Of a stretch of 6,791 nt of DNA, positions 1 to 6,718 are shown piece by piece (positions within the stretch are counted from its first letter, which is position 1; each line of letters starts with the position of its first letter). Source of the stretch: Chloroflexota bacterium (lineage in GTDB: Bacteria > Chloroflexota > Anaerolineae > Anaerolineales > Villigracilaceae); NCBI GenBank assembly GCA_023484185.1, contig JAMDBC010000100.1:1-6791 (forward strand). Direction: 5' to 3'. The notes beneath the pieces are model-generated. The model worked only from the letters and a program-made list of their open reading frames with translations, was not told where the DNA came from and searched no databases. The translations under genes were made by a program, and so were the position numbers.

Positions 1-825
1 TTCCCCTTTTTGTTTTGGATATTCGGCTGCTTTCAATTTTCCACTTTCAATCAAGCGCGTCAGGGCGCGCGCTGACAAGTCACTGCTCCACCCAAACAAC
101 TTGCTCACATCCCGCGCCTGCGCCGCGCCGACCGACGCGAAATAAAGTTCGAGCAGCTTCATGCGCGCATCGGCCTCGCCAATGTGACGCGCCTGTTCGG
201 GCAGGTCAGGATAATAGCGCGCAGTGATCTGATAGATAAAAGCATATTTCCACGCGCCTGCGGGAGCAATGCCAACCGGCAATATCTTGAAATCCTTTTG
301 CAAATCTTCCAACGCCCGATTCCATTCCGATTCTTTCGCGCTGGTCATGCGTGCGGCCTTGCGAAGCGAAATCGAATCAAGCTGACCTTCTTTCAACAGG
401 GCTTCGTAAATATTCCTGGCGGCTTGCGTCAGGCGGCCCTCTTCGTACGCGGCCAAATGATCTTCTTCGGGCGAACCATAATTATCGGAGAGCGCGTAAA
501 AATAAGGCGCGACTTCCAGCGAGATTATTGTCGCTTTGCGGCGCAGGATTTTGGCGTAATACCAGAGTCGTTTGGGAAGCGCGTCATCCTTCCAGCGCCA
601 CGTAACATGGCCGGGATCATCGTGTTCATTTGGAACAGGCCGCTCGCCAGCAACGGTTGCCCACAGGCTGGGCATCTCAATTCCCTTGATCGGCCAAAAG
701 AAAACGAAGCCGCGTTCGTTGACGAAGGTTACGGCCTGGGACTGGGAAGAGATCGGTTTAGCGGGCGGCAGGTGAAAGGTCCGTGCGTGATGTGCTTTGA
801 GTCGTTTCAAGTCAATGATGGACAC
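1..825 (-). CDS. AlkZ-related winged-helix protein (YcaQ/HTH_42 superfamily), 3' end cut by window
   Basis: The leftward frame is open for 275 codons, from a GTG at 825-823 to the window edge, so the C-terminus is missing. An in-frame TAA lies at 837-835 with no ATG between it and the GTG; no clear Shine-Dalgarno sequence precedes the GTG. AlkZ/YcaQ proteins are DNA glycosylases that excise bulky alkylated or crosslinked bases, built of repeated winged-helix domains. The match rests on the overall pattern I recognise: RGFVFFWPIKG at residues 38-48, a conserved central block (HVTWRWKDD near 73-81, YFYALSDNYGSPEEDH near 110-125), and a C-terminal winged helix around 217-265 (GAAQARDVSKLFGW at 233-246). 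Where active members carry Q-x-Q or Q-x-D, this protein seems to read F42-F43-W44, so glycosylase activity is doubtful. The gene is transcribed away from the metabolic genes and is probably unrelated to them. Family call moderately sure; function unsure. Confidence 0.74.
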   Translation of the reverse strand, partial: MSIIDLKRLKAHHARTFHLPPAKPISSQSQAVTFVNERGFVFFWPIKGIEMPSLWATVAGERPVPNEHDDPGHVTWRWKDDALPKRLWYYAKILRRKATIISLEVAPYFYALSDNYGSPEEDHLAAYEEGRLTQAARNIYEALLKEGQLDSISLRKAARMTSAKESEWNRALEDLQKDFKILPVGIAPAGAWKYAFIYQITARYYPDLPEQARHIGEADARMKLLELYFASVGAAQARDVSKLFGWSSDLSARALTRLIESGKLKAAEYPKQKGE

Positions 826-981
826 GCGGTCATTTTAGTCCATGCAGGATAATTCCGCAAACGGACGTATAATTTTATGAAGGCCGTATATCCATCGAAG
901 TTTCGGCCTGGGATTAATTGTAAGAATGAATAGTCTGAAACCATCATAAGATCGGGAGATGCGGAAACAAGGAGTCGAATC
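826..981. promoter_or_regulatory. divergent promoter region between the AlkZ-related gene and the GH15 gene
   Basis: This 156-bp gap separates two divergent starts and must carry control signals for both, unless one is driven from elsewhere. Rightward, a perfect TATAAT sits at 868-873 but has no good -35 hexamer at 16-18 bp. A weaker rightward pair is TTGTAA (918-923) and CATCAT (942-947), 18 bp apart, four matches each. Leftward, TAAAAT on the minus strand (877-872) is a five-of-six -10 match. An AGGCCG/CGGCCT inverted repeat (881-886 and 904-909, 17-nt loop) lies in the would-be leader of the GH15 gene. All of these are short matches by eye; none is proven. Confidence 0.35.
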
Positions 982-3021
982 ATGCCGCGTGATTTACCGC
1001 TAGGAAATGGCAGTTTATTGGCAGCTTATGATAACCATTATCAAATTCGGGATTTATACTGGCCGCATGTTGGTCAGGAAAATCACGCCATGGGACATCC
1101 CTTTCGCACGGGCATTTGGGTGGAGGATCAGTTTCGATGGCTTGACGACGGCGGCTGGCAAAGACAATTGCGTTACAGCCACGACACGCTGATCACTGAC
1201 GTCGGCCTTCATCATCCAGATCTAAACATAACGCTCGAATTCAATGACGCCGTGGATTTTCACGAGAACCTGCTGGTCAGGCGGTTGGACGCCGCCAACG
1301 ATTCGGACAGTCAGCGTACAATCCGTTTGTTCTTCCATCAGGATTTTCACATCCTAGGAAACGAAGTCGGCGACACGGCTTATTATGAACCGGATCGCAG
1401 AGCGGTAATCCATTACAAGGATGACAATTGGTTCCTGATCAATGGCGGCATCGTTTTAGCAGACGGCGATGCCGGCCCCGGCTGGCAGCCAACCACGGAT
1501 ACAAAAGACGGCATGATCGTTGGCGTCCATCAATGGGCATGCGGCTTAAAGGAAATCCGTAATTTGGAGGGCACCTGGCGGGACGCGGAAGACGGCCAAC
1601 TCTCCGGCAACGCCGTGGCGCATGGCTCGGTCGATTCAACGGTTGGCTTCGAGTTAAAGATTTCCGCACACACAACGCGAACGCTTTATTATTGGATGGC
1701 CATCGGCCCTGATTTTGAATCGGTGACACAGATCAATCGAAACGTCCGTGAACGCGGCCCGCAGGTATATCTGGACCGCACCGGCGCGTACTGGAACCTG
1801 TGGTTGAAAAAGCACATGCCGGACGCGGCCGATATTCCTCACGAAATTCTGCACCAATACGCGGTCAGCCTGCTGGTTGTCCGCACGCAGATTGATAACG
1901 GCGGCGCGGTCATCGCCGCCAACGACTCGGATATTTCATCTGCCGTGCGCGATACTTACAGCTACATGTGGCCGCGCGATGGTTCGCTCGTAACGAACGC
2001 CATGGTCATGGCAAACGGCATTGACCTCTCGCGTAAATTTTTTGAGTTTTGCGCCAAGGCTCTCACACACGAAGGCTACCTTTTGCACAAATACAATCCC
2101 GATGGCACGCTGGCCTCTTCCTGGCATCCGTGGTATCGCGATGGCAAAAAAGAAATCCCAATTCAGGAAGACGAAACGGCACTTGTACTTTGGGTGCTAT
2201 GGAAACACTTTGACCGCTTTGGAGACGTGGAGTTCATCAAGCCGTTTTATCGCAGCTTGATTCGATCCATCGGCGACTTTTTATACGCACACCGCGATCC
2301 GAAGACGGGTCTGCCCATCGCAAGCTATGATTTGTGGGAAGAGCGTCACGGCATTCTCGGCTGGACAGTCGCCGCTACCTGGGCCGGACTAGATGCGGCC
2401 GCGCGTTTCACCGAAGCGTTCGGCGACACCGATCTTTCCCGGCGCTATCGTCAGGCCGCAGACGAGGTCAAAGCCGGGACCGACGCGCAGCTTTGGCGTC
2501 CCGAATTGAAGCGCTTTGTCCGCATGATCAATCAAACGGCGGACGGAAAATGGGAAGTCGATTCAACCATTGATTCGTCGCTCGCTGGCCTGTGGCAATT
2601 CGGCATGTACGCGCCGGACGATCCGAAGATCGTTCAAACGATGGAAGCAATCCGCGAGCGCCTGTGGGTCAAAACAAATGTCGGCGGAGTGGCGCGCTAT
2701 GAGAACGACCAGTACCATCAAGTCAGCCAGGATATTGCGAACATCCCCGGCAACCCCTGGTTCATCTGCACGCTCTGGCTTTCGGAATGGTACGCAGCCA
2801 CGGCTCGCACAAAAGACGATCTCCAAAAATCATTGGATTTGATTCATTGGGTGATTGACCATGCCTTGCCAAGCGGCGTGCTGGCAGAGCAAGTCAATCC
2901 GTTTACCGATGAACCTCTATCGGTTAGCCCGCTGACGTGGAGTCACGCCGCGTTCGTTGCGACCGTCCAGACTTATCTGGAGGCGCAAGCTCGTCTGCAA
3001 AAGTCCGGTTCATCAAAATAA
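982..3021 (+). CDS. glycoside hydrolase family 15 protein (glucoamylase-like, cytoplasmic)
   Basis: GH15 enzymes hydrolyse terminal alpha-glucosidic bonds with inversion; glucoamylases release glucose from glycogen, starch or maltodextrins. The 679-residue product has the two-domain prokaryotic layout: an N-terminal beta-sandwich (about residues 1-275) opening with LPLGNGSLLAAYDN (5-18) and LYWPHVGQENH (25-35), then an (alpha/alpha)6 barrel (about 290-670). Barrel motifs visible are MWPRDG (329-334, substrate pocket), DLWEER (450-455, with E453/E454 supplying the general acid), GGVARYEND (568-576), NPWF (591-594) and LAEQ (634-637, E636 the expected catalytic base) followed by SPLTWSHAAF. Length is normal and all key residues are present, so the enzyme should be active. 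There is no signal peptide, so it acts on an internal glucan. The ATG at 982 follows AAGGAG (969-974) by 7 nt. It leads a tight gene string with a glycogen-binding protein and pgl. Family members also include dextran glucosidases and trehalases, so the exact substrate is inferred. Confidence 0.93.
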   Translation: MPRDLPLGNGSLLAAYDNHYQIRDLYWPHVGQENHAMGHPFRTGIWVEDQFRWLDDGGWQRQLRYSHDTLITDVGLHHPDLNITLEFNDAVDFHENLLVRRLDAANDSDSQRTIRLFFHQDFHILGNEVGDTAYYEPDRRAVIHYKDDNWFLINGGIVLADGDAGPGWQPTTDTKDGMIVGVHQWACGLKEIRNLEGTWRDAEDGQLSGNAVAHGSVDSTVGFELKISAHTTRTLYYWMAIGPDFESVTQINRNVRERGPQVYLDRTGAYWNLWLKKHMPDAADIPHEILHQYAVSLLVVRTQIDNGGAVIAANDSDISSAVRDTYSYMWPRDGSLVTNAMVMANGIDLSRKFFEFCAKALTHEGYLLHKYNPDGTLASSWHPWYRDGKKEIPIQEDETALVLWVLWKHFDRFGDVEFIKPFYRSLIRSIGDFLYAHRDPKTGLPIASYDLWEERHGILGWTVAATWAGLDAAARFTEAFGDTDLSRRYRQAADEVKAGTDAQLWRPELKRFVRMINQTADGKWEVDSTIDSSLAGLWQFGMYAPDDPKIVQTMEAIRERLWVKTNVGGVARYENDQYHQVSQDIANIPGNPWFICTLWLSEWYAATARTKDDLQKSLDLIHWVIDHALPSGVLAEQVNPFTDEPLSVSPLTWSHAAFVATVQTYLEAQARLQKSGSSK

Positions 3022-3026
3022 AGGAG
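3021..3026 (+). promoter_or_regulatory. ribosome binding site AAGGAG of the glycogen-binding protein
   Basis: AAGGAG starts on the last base of the GH15 stop codon (TAA, 3019-3021) and stands 6 nt before the ATG at 3033. It fixes the start of the small gene at 3033 instead of further upstream in the same open frame, which runs back inside the GH15 gene, and it suggests that ribosomes finishing the GH15 frame can reinitiate here. Confidence 0.8.
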
Positions 3027-3032
3027 TTCAAA

Positions 3033-3323
3033 ATGTTGAAAAAATCATATTTGAAAAATGGAAACTGCCGCGTGACTTTCACGCTGTCAGCTGAAGCGGG
3101 GGCAGAGTCCGCCGCACTATGCGGATCGTTCAATGACTGGGATAAAGAATCGCATCCCATGAAACGGTTGAAGAACGGCACCTTCTCTGTAACGCTCACC
3201 CTCCAGCCCGGAGAACACCGTTTCCGCTATTACGTCGACGGCAAACGCTGGGAAAACGACTGGGAAGCCGAAGAATACCGCGCCAATCCATTTGGCTCGG
3301 AAGACTCGATTGTTAAAGTTTAG
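3033..3323 (+). CDS. stand-alone isoamylase N-terminal / CBM48-AMPK-type glycogen-binding domain protein
   Basis: The 96-residue product is a single early-set beta-sandwich of the E-set/CBM48 group, the module that binds glycogen in AMP-activated kinase beta subunits and precedes the catalytic domain of branching and debranching enzymes. Visible marks are the strand-turn LCGSFNDW (29-36) with W36 as a likely sugar-stacking residue, MKRLKNGTFSVTLTL (43-57), the GEHRFRYYVDG hairpin (60-70), W73 as a second candidate binding aromatic, and the closing NPFGSEDSIVKV (85-96). No catalytic domain is attached and there is no signal peptide. It may tether the neighbouring GH15 enzyme, or another glycogen enzyme, to the polymer; this is inference from position. 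Its stop (TAG, 3321-3323) overlaps a GTG start for pgl by one base. Domain call is firm; role unknown. Confidence 0.9.
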   Translation: MLKKSYLKNGNCRVTFTLSAEAGAESAALCGSFNDWDKESHPMKRLKNGTFSVTLTLQPGEHRFRYYVDGKRWENDWEAEEYRANPFGSEDSIVKV

Positions 3324-4117
3324 TGAGCGGTGAATATCGAAGCCACGCCGGGAGTAAAATAAAATTCATCGTGAATGATTTTTCTCTAAAAGTATTCGCA
3401 GGCATCGAGCCTTTGAGCCGCTGGGCTGCTCAAAAGATTATCGAAACATCCGTCGAGGCAATCTCAGCGCGCGGGCGTTTCCTGTTCGTGCTCAATGGCG
3501 GCGGCACACCGACGCTCCTTTTTCAACTGCTGGGAACCGAATATCGCGACAAAATGGACTGGAGCAAGACTCATGTTTTCTGGGGCGATGAACGTTGCGT
3601 TCCACCGGACGATAAAGAATCAAGTTACGGACAGGCACACGAAATTTTGTTGAACAAGATTTCCATTCCGGACTCGAACGTGCACCGCGTCAACACAGAC
3701 CTCGGGCCGGACGCCGCGTCAAAAGATTATGCCAGCACTTTAAGCCGCTTCGCCCAAGCTCCGCTCGATTGGCCGCGTTTTGACCTTGTGCTGCTCGGCA
3801 TGGGCGAAGATGGACACACTGCTTCCCTCTTCCCTGGCTCACCCATCCATGTGACCGAACCGGTGCTGGCCGTCACCAGGCATTATCAAGACCGTCCCGC
3901 CAACCGCGTGACGATGACTCCGCTGGTGTTGAACTCCGCAAGAACAATTCTTTTCATGGTAACCGGAGAAAACAAAGCCGAAACGTTGGGTCGCGTACTC
4001 AGCAAAGAACGCGACCCAAAACAATTGCCTGCACAACGTATTGGTCCAAAAGATGGCGAGTTGATCTGGATGGTGGATGAAGATGCAGCAGGCAGGCTGC
4101 CTAAAAAAGAATCATGA
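3323..4117 (+). CDS. pgl: 6-phosphogluconolactonase (DevB/SOL type)
   Basis: Pgl hydrolyses 6-phosphogluconolactone to 6-phosphogluconate, the second step of the oxidative pentose phosphate pathway, in the cytoplasm. All family motifs are visible: NGGGTPT (58-64, phosphate loop), VFWGDERCVPPDD (85-97), the hallmark GMGEDGHTASLFPG (159-172), VTMTPLVLNSA (near 195-205) and a terminal MVDEDAAGRL. The start is uncertain. The GTG at 3323 overlaps the TAG of the preceding gene by one base, which fits translational coupling, but gives 16 extra N-terminal residues that do not look like the family. A second in-frame GTG at 3371 gives a 248-residue protein beginning NDFSLKVFAGIEPLS after the initiator, which fits the usual N-terminus. 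Neither has a well-placed Shine-Dalgarno (GGGAG at 3350-3354 is 16 nt from the second). Function is secure. Confidence 0.95.
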   Translation: MSGEYRSHAGSKIKFIVNDFSLKVFAGIEPLSRWAAQKIIETSVEAISARGRFLFVLNGGGTPTLLFQLLGTEYRDKMDWSKTHVFWGDERCVPPDDKESSYGQAHEILLNKISIPDSNVHRVNTDLGPDAASKDYASTLSRFAQAPLDWPRFDLVLLGMGEDGHTASLFPGSPIHVTEPVLAVTRHYQDRPANRVTMTPLVLNSARTILFMVTGENKAETLGRVLSKERDPKQLPAQRIGPKDGELIWMVDEDAAGRLPKKES

Positions 4118-4134
4118 AAGTGAAATTTATAAAA

Positions 4135-4218
4135 TATTGCTCCTGTTCAAGTTAATTTGCTTTACAAGTTTACGCTCTTGGCGGCGTCTCGCCGCCGAGG
4201 ACGGCGGCTTGAGCAATA
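4135..4218. repeat. 8-bp inverted repeat bounding the pgl-gnd spacer structure
   Basis: TATTGCTC (4135-4142) and GAGCAATA (4211-4218) are exact inverted copies, enclosing 68 bp that contain the GC-rich hairpins at 4177-4208. The arrangement could be the closing stem of a folded leader RNA or the ends of a small palindromic intergenic repeat. The core of the termini, ATTGC...GCAAT, also bounds the element at 6719-6784. Confidence 0.45.
4177..4208 (+). promoter_or_regulatory. competing GC-rich hairpins in the gnd leader
   Basis: Arm 4177-4186 pairs with 4190-4199 to give a 10-bp stem (one T-G wobble, otherwise Watson-Crick) with a TCT loop. The right part of that stem (4191-4197) can instead pair with 4202-4208 to give a 7-bp all-GC stem with an AGGA tetraloop. 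The two stems share bases and exclude each other. No T-run follows, so this is not a classical intrinsic terminator; it could slow or attenuate transcription, stabilise an mRNA end, or simply be a palindromic repeat. It ends 23 nt before the gnd Shine-Dalgarno (GGAGG, 4232-4236). Confidence 0.55.
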
Positions 4219-4245
4219 ATATAAATATCTTGGAGGTAGAGAGTT

Positions 4246-5154
4246 ATGGAACTCGCAATGATTGGTTTGGGCAAGATGGGTTTGAACATGGCCACGCGCC
4301 TGGTACGCGGCGGACATCGCGTGGTTGGATTCGCCCGCAGTAAGGAATCAATCCAGGCGGCTGTCGAAGCGGGCGCAGAAGGCGCTCATTCGCTGGAGCA
4401 AACCGTCAAAATGCTCAAAGCGCCGCGCGCTGTCTGGGTCATGGTCCCAGCTGGTCAAGCCACCGACGAAACGATTGAAAAATTATCTAGCCTGCTCGAA
4501 AAAGGCGATACCGTCATTGACGGCGGCAATTCCAATTACAAAGACTCGATCCGTCACGCCGAATTGCTAAAGGAAAAAGGAATCCATTTTCTCGATTGCG
4601 GCACAAGCGGCGGCATCTGGGGCCTCAGCGAAGGTTACAGCATGATGATTGGCGGCGAAGTCCACATCGTGGAAAAGATGCGCCCGATCTTCGAAACGCT
4701 TGCACCCGGCAAGGATCAGGGTTGGGGACGCGTCGGTCCGCATGGTTCAGGTCATTACGTCAAGATGATTCATAACGGCATTGAGTATGGCATGATGCAG
4801 GCTTATGCCGAAGGCTTTAGCATTTTGAAAGCCAGGAAGGAATTCGAACTGGACTTGCATAACGTTTCGGAGATCTGGCGTTTTGGAAGTGTGGTCCGTT
4901 CCTGGCTGTTGGATTTGGCCGCCGACGCCCTCAAAGAAGACCCGACGCTTTCAGACATCAAACCCTGGGTCGCCGATTCCGGCGAGGGCCGTTGGACGGT
5001 CGCCGAGGCTATCGATCTGGACATTCCTGCCCCCGTGATTACGCTGGCTCTTCAAATGCGTCTCGCCAGCCGTGATGATGAGAACTATACCGCTCGCATG
5101 CTCGCCGCTCTGCGTAATCAATTTGGCGGACATGCCATAAAGAAAAGCGACTAA
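4246..5154 (+). CDS. gnd: 6-phosphogluconate dehydrogenase, decarboxylating, short (about 300-residue) type
   Basis: This enzyme oxidises and decarboxylates 6-phosphogluconate to ribulose 5-phosphate and CO2, the last oxidative step of the pentose phosphate pathway. The 302-residue product starts with a Rossmann fold, GLGKMG at residues 7-12, and continues with DGGNSNYKDS (92-101), CGTSGGIWG (118-126) and the catalytic KMIHNGIEY (173-181), where K173 is the expected general base and E180 the general acid, with H176 and N177 binding substrate. At 302 residues it is the short form, lacking the long C-terminal extension of the roughly 470-residue enterobacterial enzyme. After the second beta strand it reads F29-A30-R31-S32-K33, with an arginine and no acidic residue, which points to NADP rather than NAD. 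The ATG follows GGAGG (4232-4236) by 9 nt. It sits between pgl and zwf, which supports the assignment. Confidence 0.96.
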   Translation: MELAMIGLGKMGLNMATRLVRGGHRVVGFARSKESIQAAVEAGAEGAHSLEQTVKMLKAPRAVWVMVPAGQATDETIEKLSSLLEKGDTVIDGGNSNYKDSIRHAELLKEKGIHFLDCGTSGGIWGLSEGYSMMIGGEVHIVEKMRPIFETLAPGKDQGWGRVGPHGSGHYVKMIHNGIEYGMMQAYAEGFSILKARKEFELDLHNVSEIWRFGSVVRSWLLDLAADALKEDPTLSDIKPWVADSGEGRWTVAEAIDLDIPAPVITLALQMRLASRDDENYTARMLAALRNQFGGHAIKKSD

Positions 5155-5199
5155 CCCCAAAGTTTGACGGTCAATAACCGTGTCGCTATTGGATACTAT

Positions 5200-6660
5200 A
5201 TGAACAATAATTTACCAACTTCAATCGTCATCTTCGGCGCATCCGGCGACTTAACCCAGCGCAAACTCGTACCGTCCCTGTTCAGCATGTTCCGCAAGGG
5301 ACGTGTGCCAAAACAATTCCGTGTGGTCGGATATGGCAATACGGCCTTCACTGATGACCAGTTCCGTTTGCATCTCGCCGAGGGAATGAAACAATTTGCA
5401 TCGTTCTCTTATACCGATGAAGAATGGACGAGCTTCGCTCGCAATCTTGCTTACCAACAAGGCCGTTACACCGACCTGGCCGATTTCAAAAAGTTGAGCG
5501 ATTTCATGAGCAAATGGGAAAACGGTTCCGGCAATCGCATGTATTACATGGCAACGCCGCCCGGGATCTTCCCCAACATCATCGACCTGCTGGGTCTGAC
5601 CGATCAATTGCACGAAAATGGCAATTGGCGGCGCGTGGTTATCGAAAAACCGTTCGGCGTGGACGCGGTCTCCGCGCACAGCTTGAACCAGCAAATCCAT
5701 AAAGTACTGAACGAGAATCAAATTTATCGCATCGATCATTATCTCGGCAAGGAAACGGTTCAGAATATTTTGGTCACGCGCTTTGCGAACACCATCTTCG
5801 AGCCGCTTTGGAATCGCAACTACATCGACCATGTCGAGATCACCGTCGCGGAACAGGTCGGCGTGGAACACCGCGCCGGTTACTATGACACTGTCGGCGT
5901 GGTGCGCGACATGCTTCAGAACCACCTGCTGCAGCTGGTCTCACTGGTTGCTATGGAGCCGCCCTCTTCGTTTGAAGCGAACGCCTTGCGTAACGAAAAG
6001 GTCAAAGTGTTGAGTTCCATCCAACCGATCAAAAAAGAGAACGTCATTAACAATACTGTGCTGGCGCAATATAAAGGTTATCGCGCCGAGGAAGGCGTCA
6101 AAGCCGACTCGACCACGCCCACTTACGCCGCGCTCCGTTTGCAAATTGACAACTGGCGCTGGCAGGGCGTTCCGTTCTATCTGCGCTCCGGCAAGCGGCT
6201 GGCGCAAAAACTTTCGCAGATCACCATTGAGTTCAAGGAACCGCCGCACCTGCTCTTCCCCACCGCGCGCGGCAAGATAACGCCAAACATGTTGGTGCTT
6301 TATCTTCAACCCGACGAAGGCATCCACTGGCGATTCGAAGCCAAGGTCCCGGACACCGCGGCGGACATGCGCTCGGTGGACATGGAATTCCACTACGCGG
6401 ACTCTTTCGGCAAAACGGCGATCCCCGAATCTTATGAACGCCTCTTACTGGACGCTTTGACAGATGACGCCTCCCTGTTCACTCGTGCCGACGAAGTGGA
6501 AACCGCCTGGGGATTGATCGATCCCATTATAGAAACCTGGGACGCGCAGAAATTGCCATTGCCCGAATATGAATCCGGCACCTGGGGCCCAGCCGAAGCG
6601 GATAAACTATTGGGCCGCGAAGGACGATCATGGTCAAGCTGGGACGGACGAGTGGAATAA
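5200..6660 (+). CDS. zwf: glucose-6-phosphate 1-dehydrogenase
   Basis: Zwf oxidises glucose 6-phosphate to 6-phosphogluconolactone with NAD(P), the committing step of the oxidative pentose phosphate pathway. From the ATG at 5200 the product has 486 residues, a normal length. Motifs in order: the nucleotide-binding GASGDLTQRKL (13-23), EKPFG (149-153), the substrate signature RIDHYLGKE (177-185) with D179/H180, and RDMLQNHLLQ with the catalytic histidine at H242, preceded by GYYDTVG. The C-terminal half contains PFYLRSGKRL, typical of the family. The frame stays open upstream to a TTG at 5164, but the added 12 residues are unlike the family; the ATG is preferred although only GGAT (5191-5194) resembles a Shine-Dalgarno. 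The gap to gnd is 45 bp, so co-transcription is likely. The gene order pgl-gnd-zwf does not follow the reaction order. Confidence 0.97.
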   Translation: MNNNLPTSIVIFGASGDLTQRKLVPSLFSMFRKGRVPKQFRVVGYGNTAFTDDQFRLHLAEGMKQFASFSYTDEEWTSFARNLAYQQGRYTDLADFKKLSDFMSKWENGSGNRMYYMATPPGIFPNIIDLLGLTDQLHENGNWRRVVIEKPFGVDAVSAHSLNQQIHKVLNENQIYRIDHYLGKETVQNILVTRFANTIFEPLWNRNYIDHVEITVAEQVGVEHRAGYYDTVGVVRDMLQNHLLQLVSLVAMEPPSSFEANALRNEKVKVLSSIQPIKKENVINNTVLAQYKGYRAEEGVKADSTTPTYAALRLQIDNWRWQGVPFYLRSGKRLAQKLSQITIEFKEPPHLLFPTARGKITPNMLVLYLQPDEGIHWRFEAKVPDTAADMRSVDMEFHYADSFGKTAIPESYERLLLDALTDDASLFTRADEVETAWGLIDPIIETWDAQKLPLPEYESGTWGPAEADKLLGREGRSWSSWDGRVE

Positions 6661-6718
6661 CAATCGAACTCCGGGATACTTCGCAAAAATCTCAGCAATT
6701 CTCAATATAAACCATGTC

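Noticed and set aside
184..852. A 222-codon rightward open frame over the AlkZ-related gene
   Set aside because: It is antisense to a 275-codon leftward frame whose product has recognisable family motifs; the rightward translation resembles no family I know.
2937..3032. Upstream extension of the small glycogen-binding gene in the same open frame
   Set aside because: The extension lies inside the GH15 gene and codes for no family-like sequence, while an AAGGAG correctly placed before the ATG at 3033 fixes the start.
4090..4102. Palindrome AGGCAG-G-CTGCCT followed by six A residues at the end of pgl, considered as a terminator
   Set aside because: On the plus strand the run is A, not T, and on the minus strand the T-run would precede the hairpin; it also lies within pgl coding sequence.
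4161..4166. TTTACA as a -35 box for a gnd promoter
   Set aside because: At 16-18 bp downstream lies the GC-rich hairpin, with no -10-like sequence; the TATAAA at 4220-4225 has no -35 partner at a workable distance.
4148..4170. Direct repeat CAAGTT at 4148-4153 and 4165-4170, considered as operator half-sites
   Set aside because: Six bases repeated once in AT-rich DNA is expected by chance, and no matching site occurs near the other start codons that I checked.
5251..5925. A 224-codon leftward open frame inside zwf
   Set aside because: It lies opposite the best conserved part of zwf; its length follows from codon bias on the coding strand, and its product is not recognisable.
5941..6393. A 150-codon leftward open frame inside zwf
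   Set aside because: Antisense shadow of the C-terminal half of Zwf with no ribosome binding site or family resemblance that I can see.
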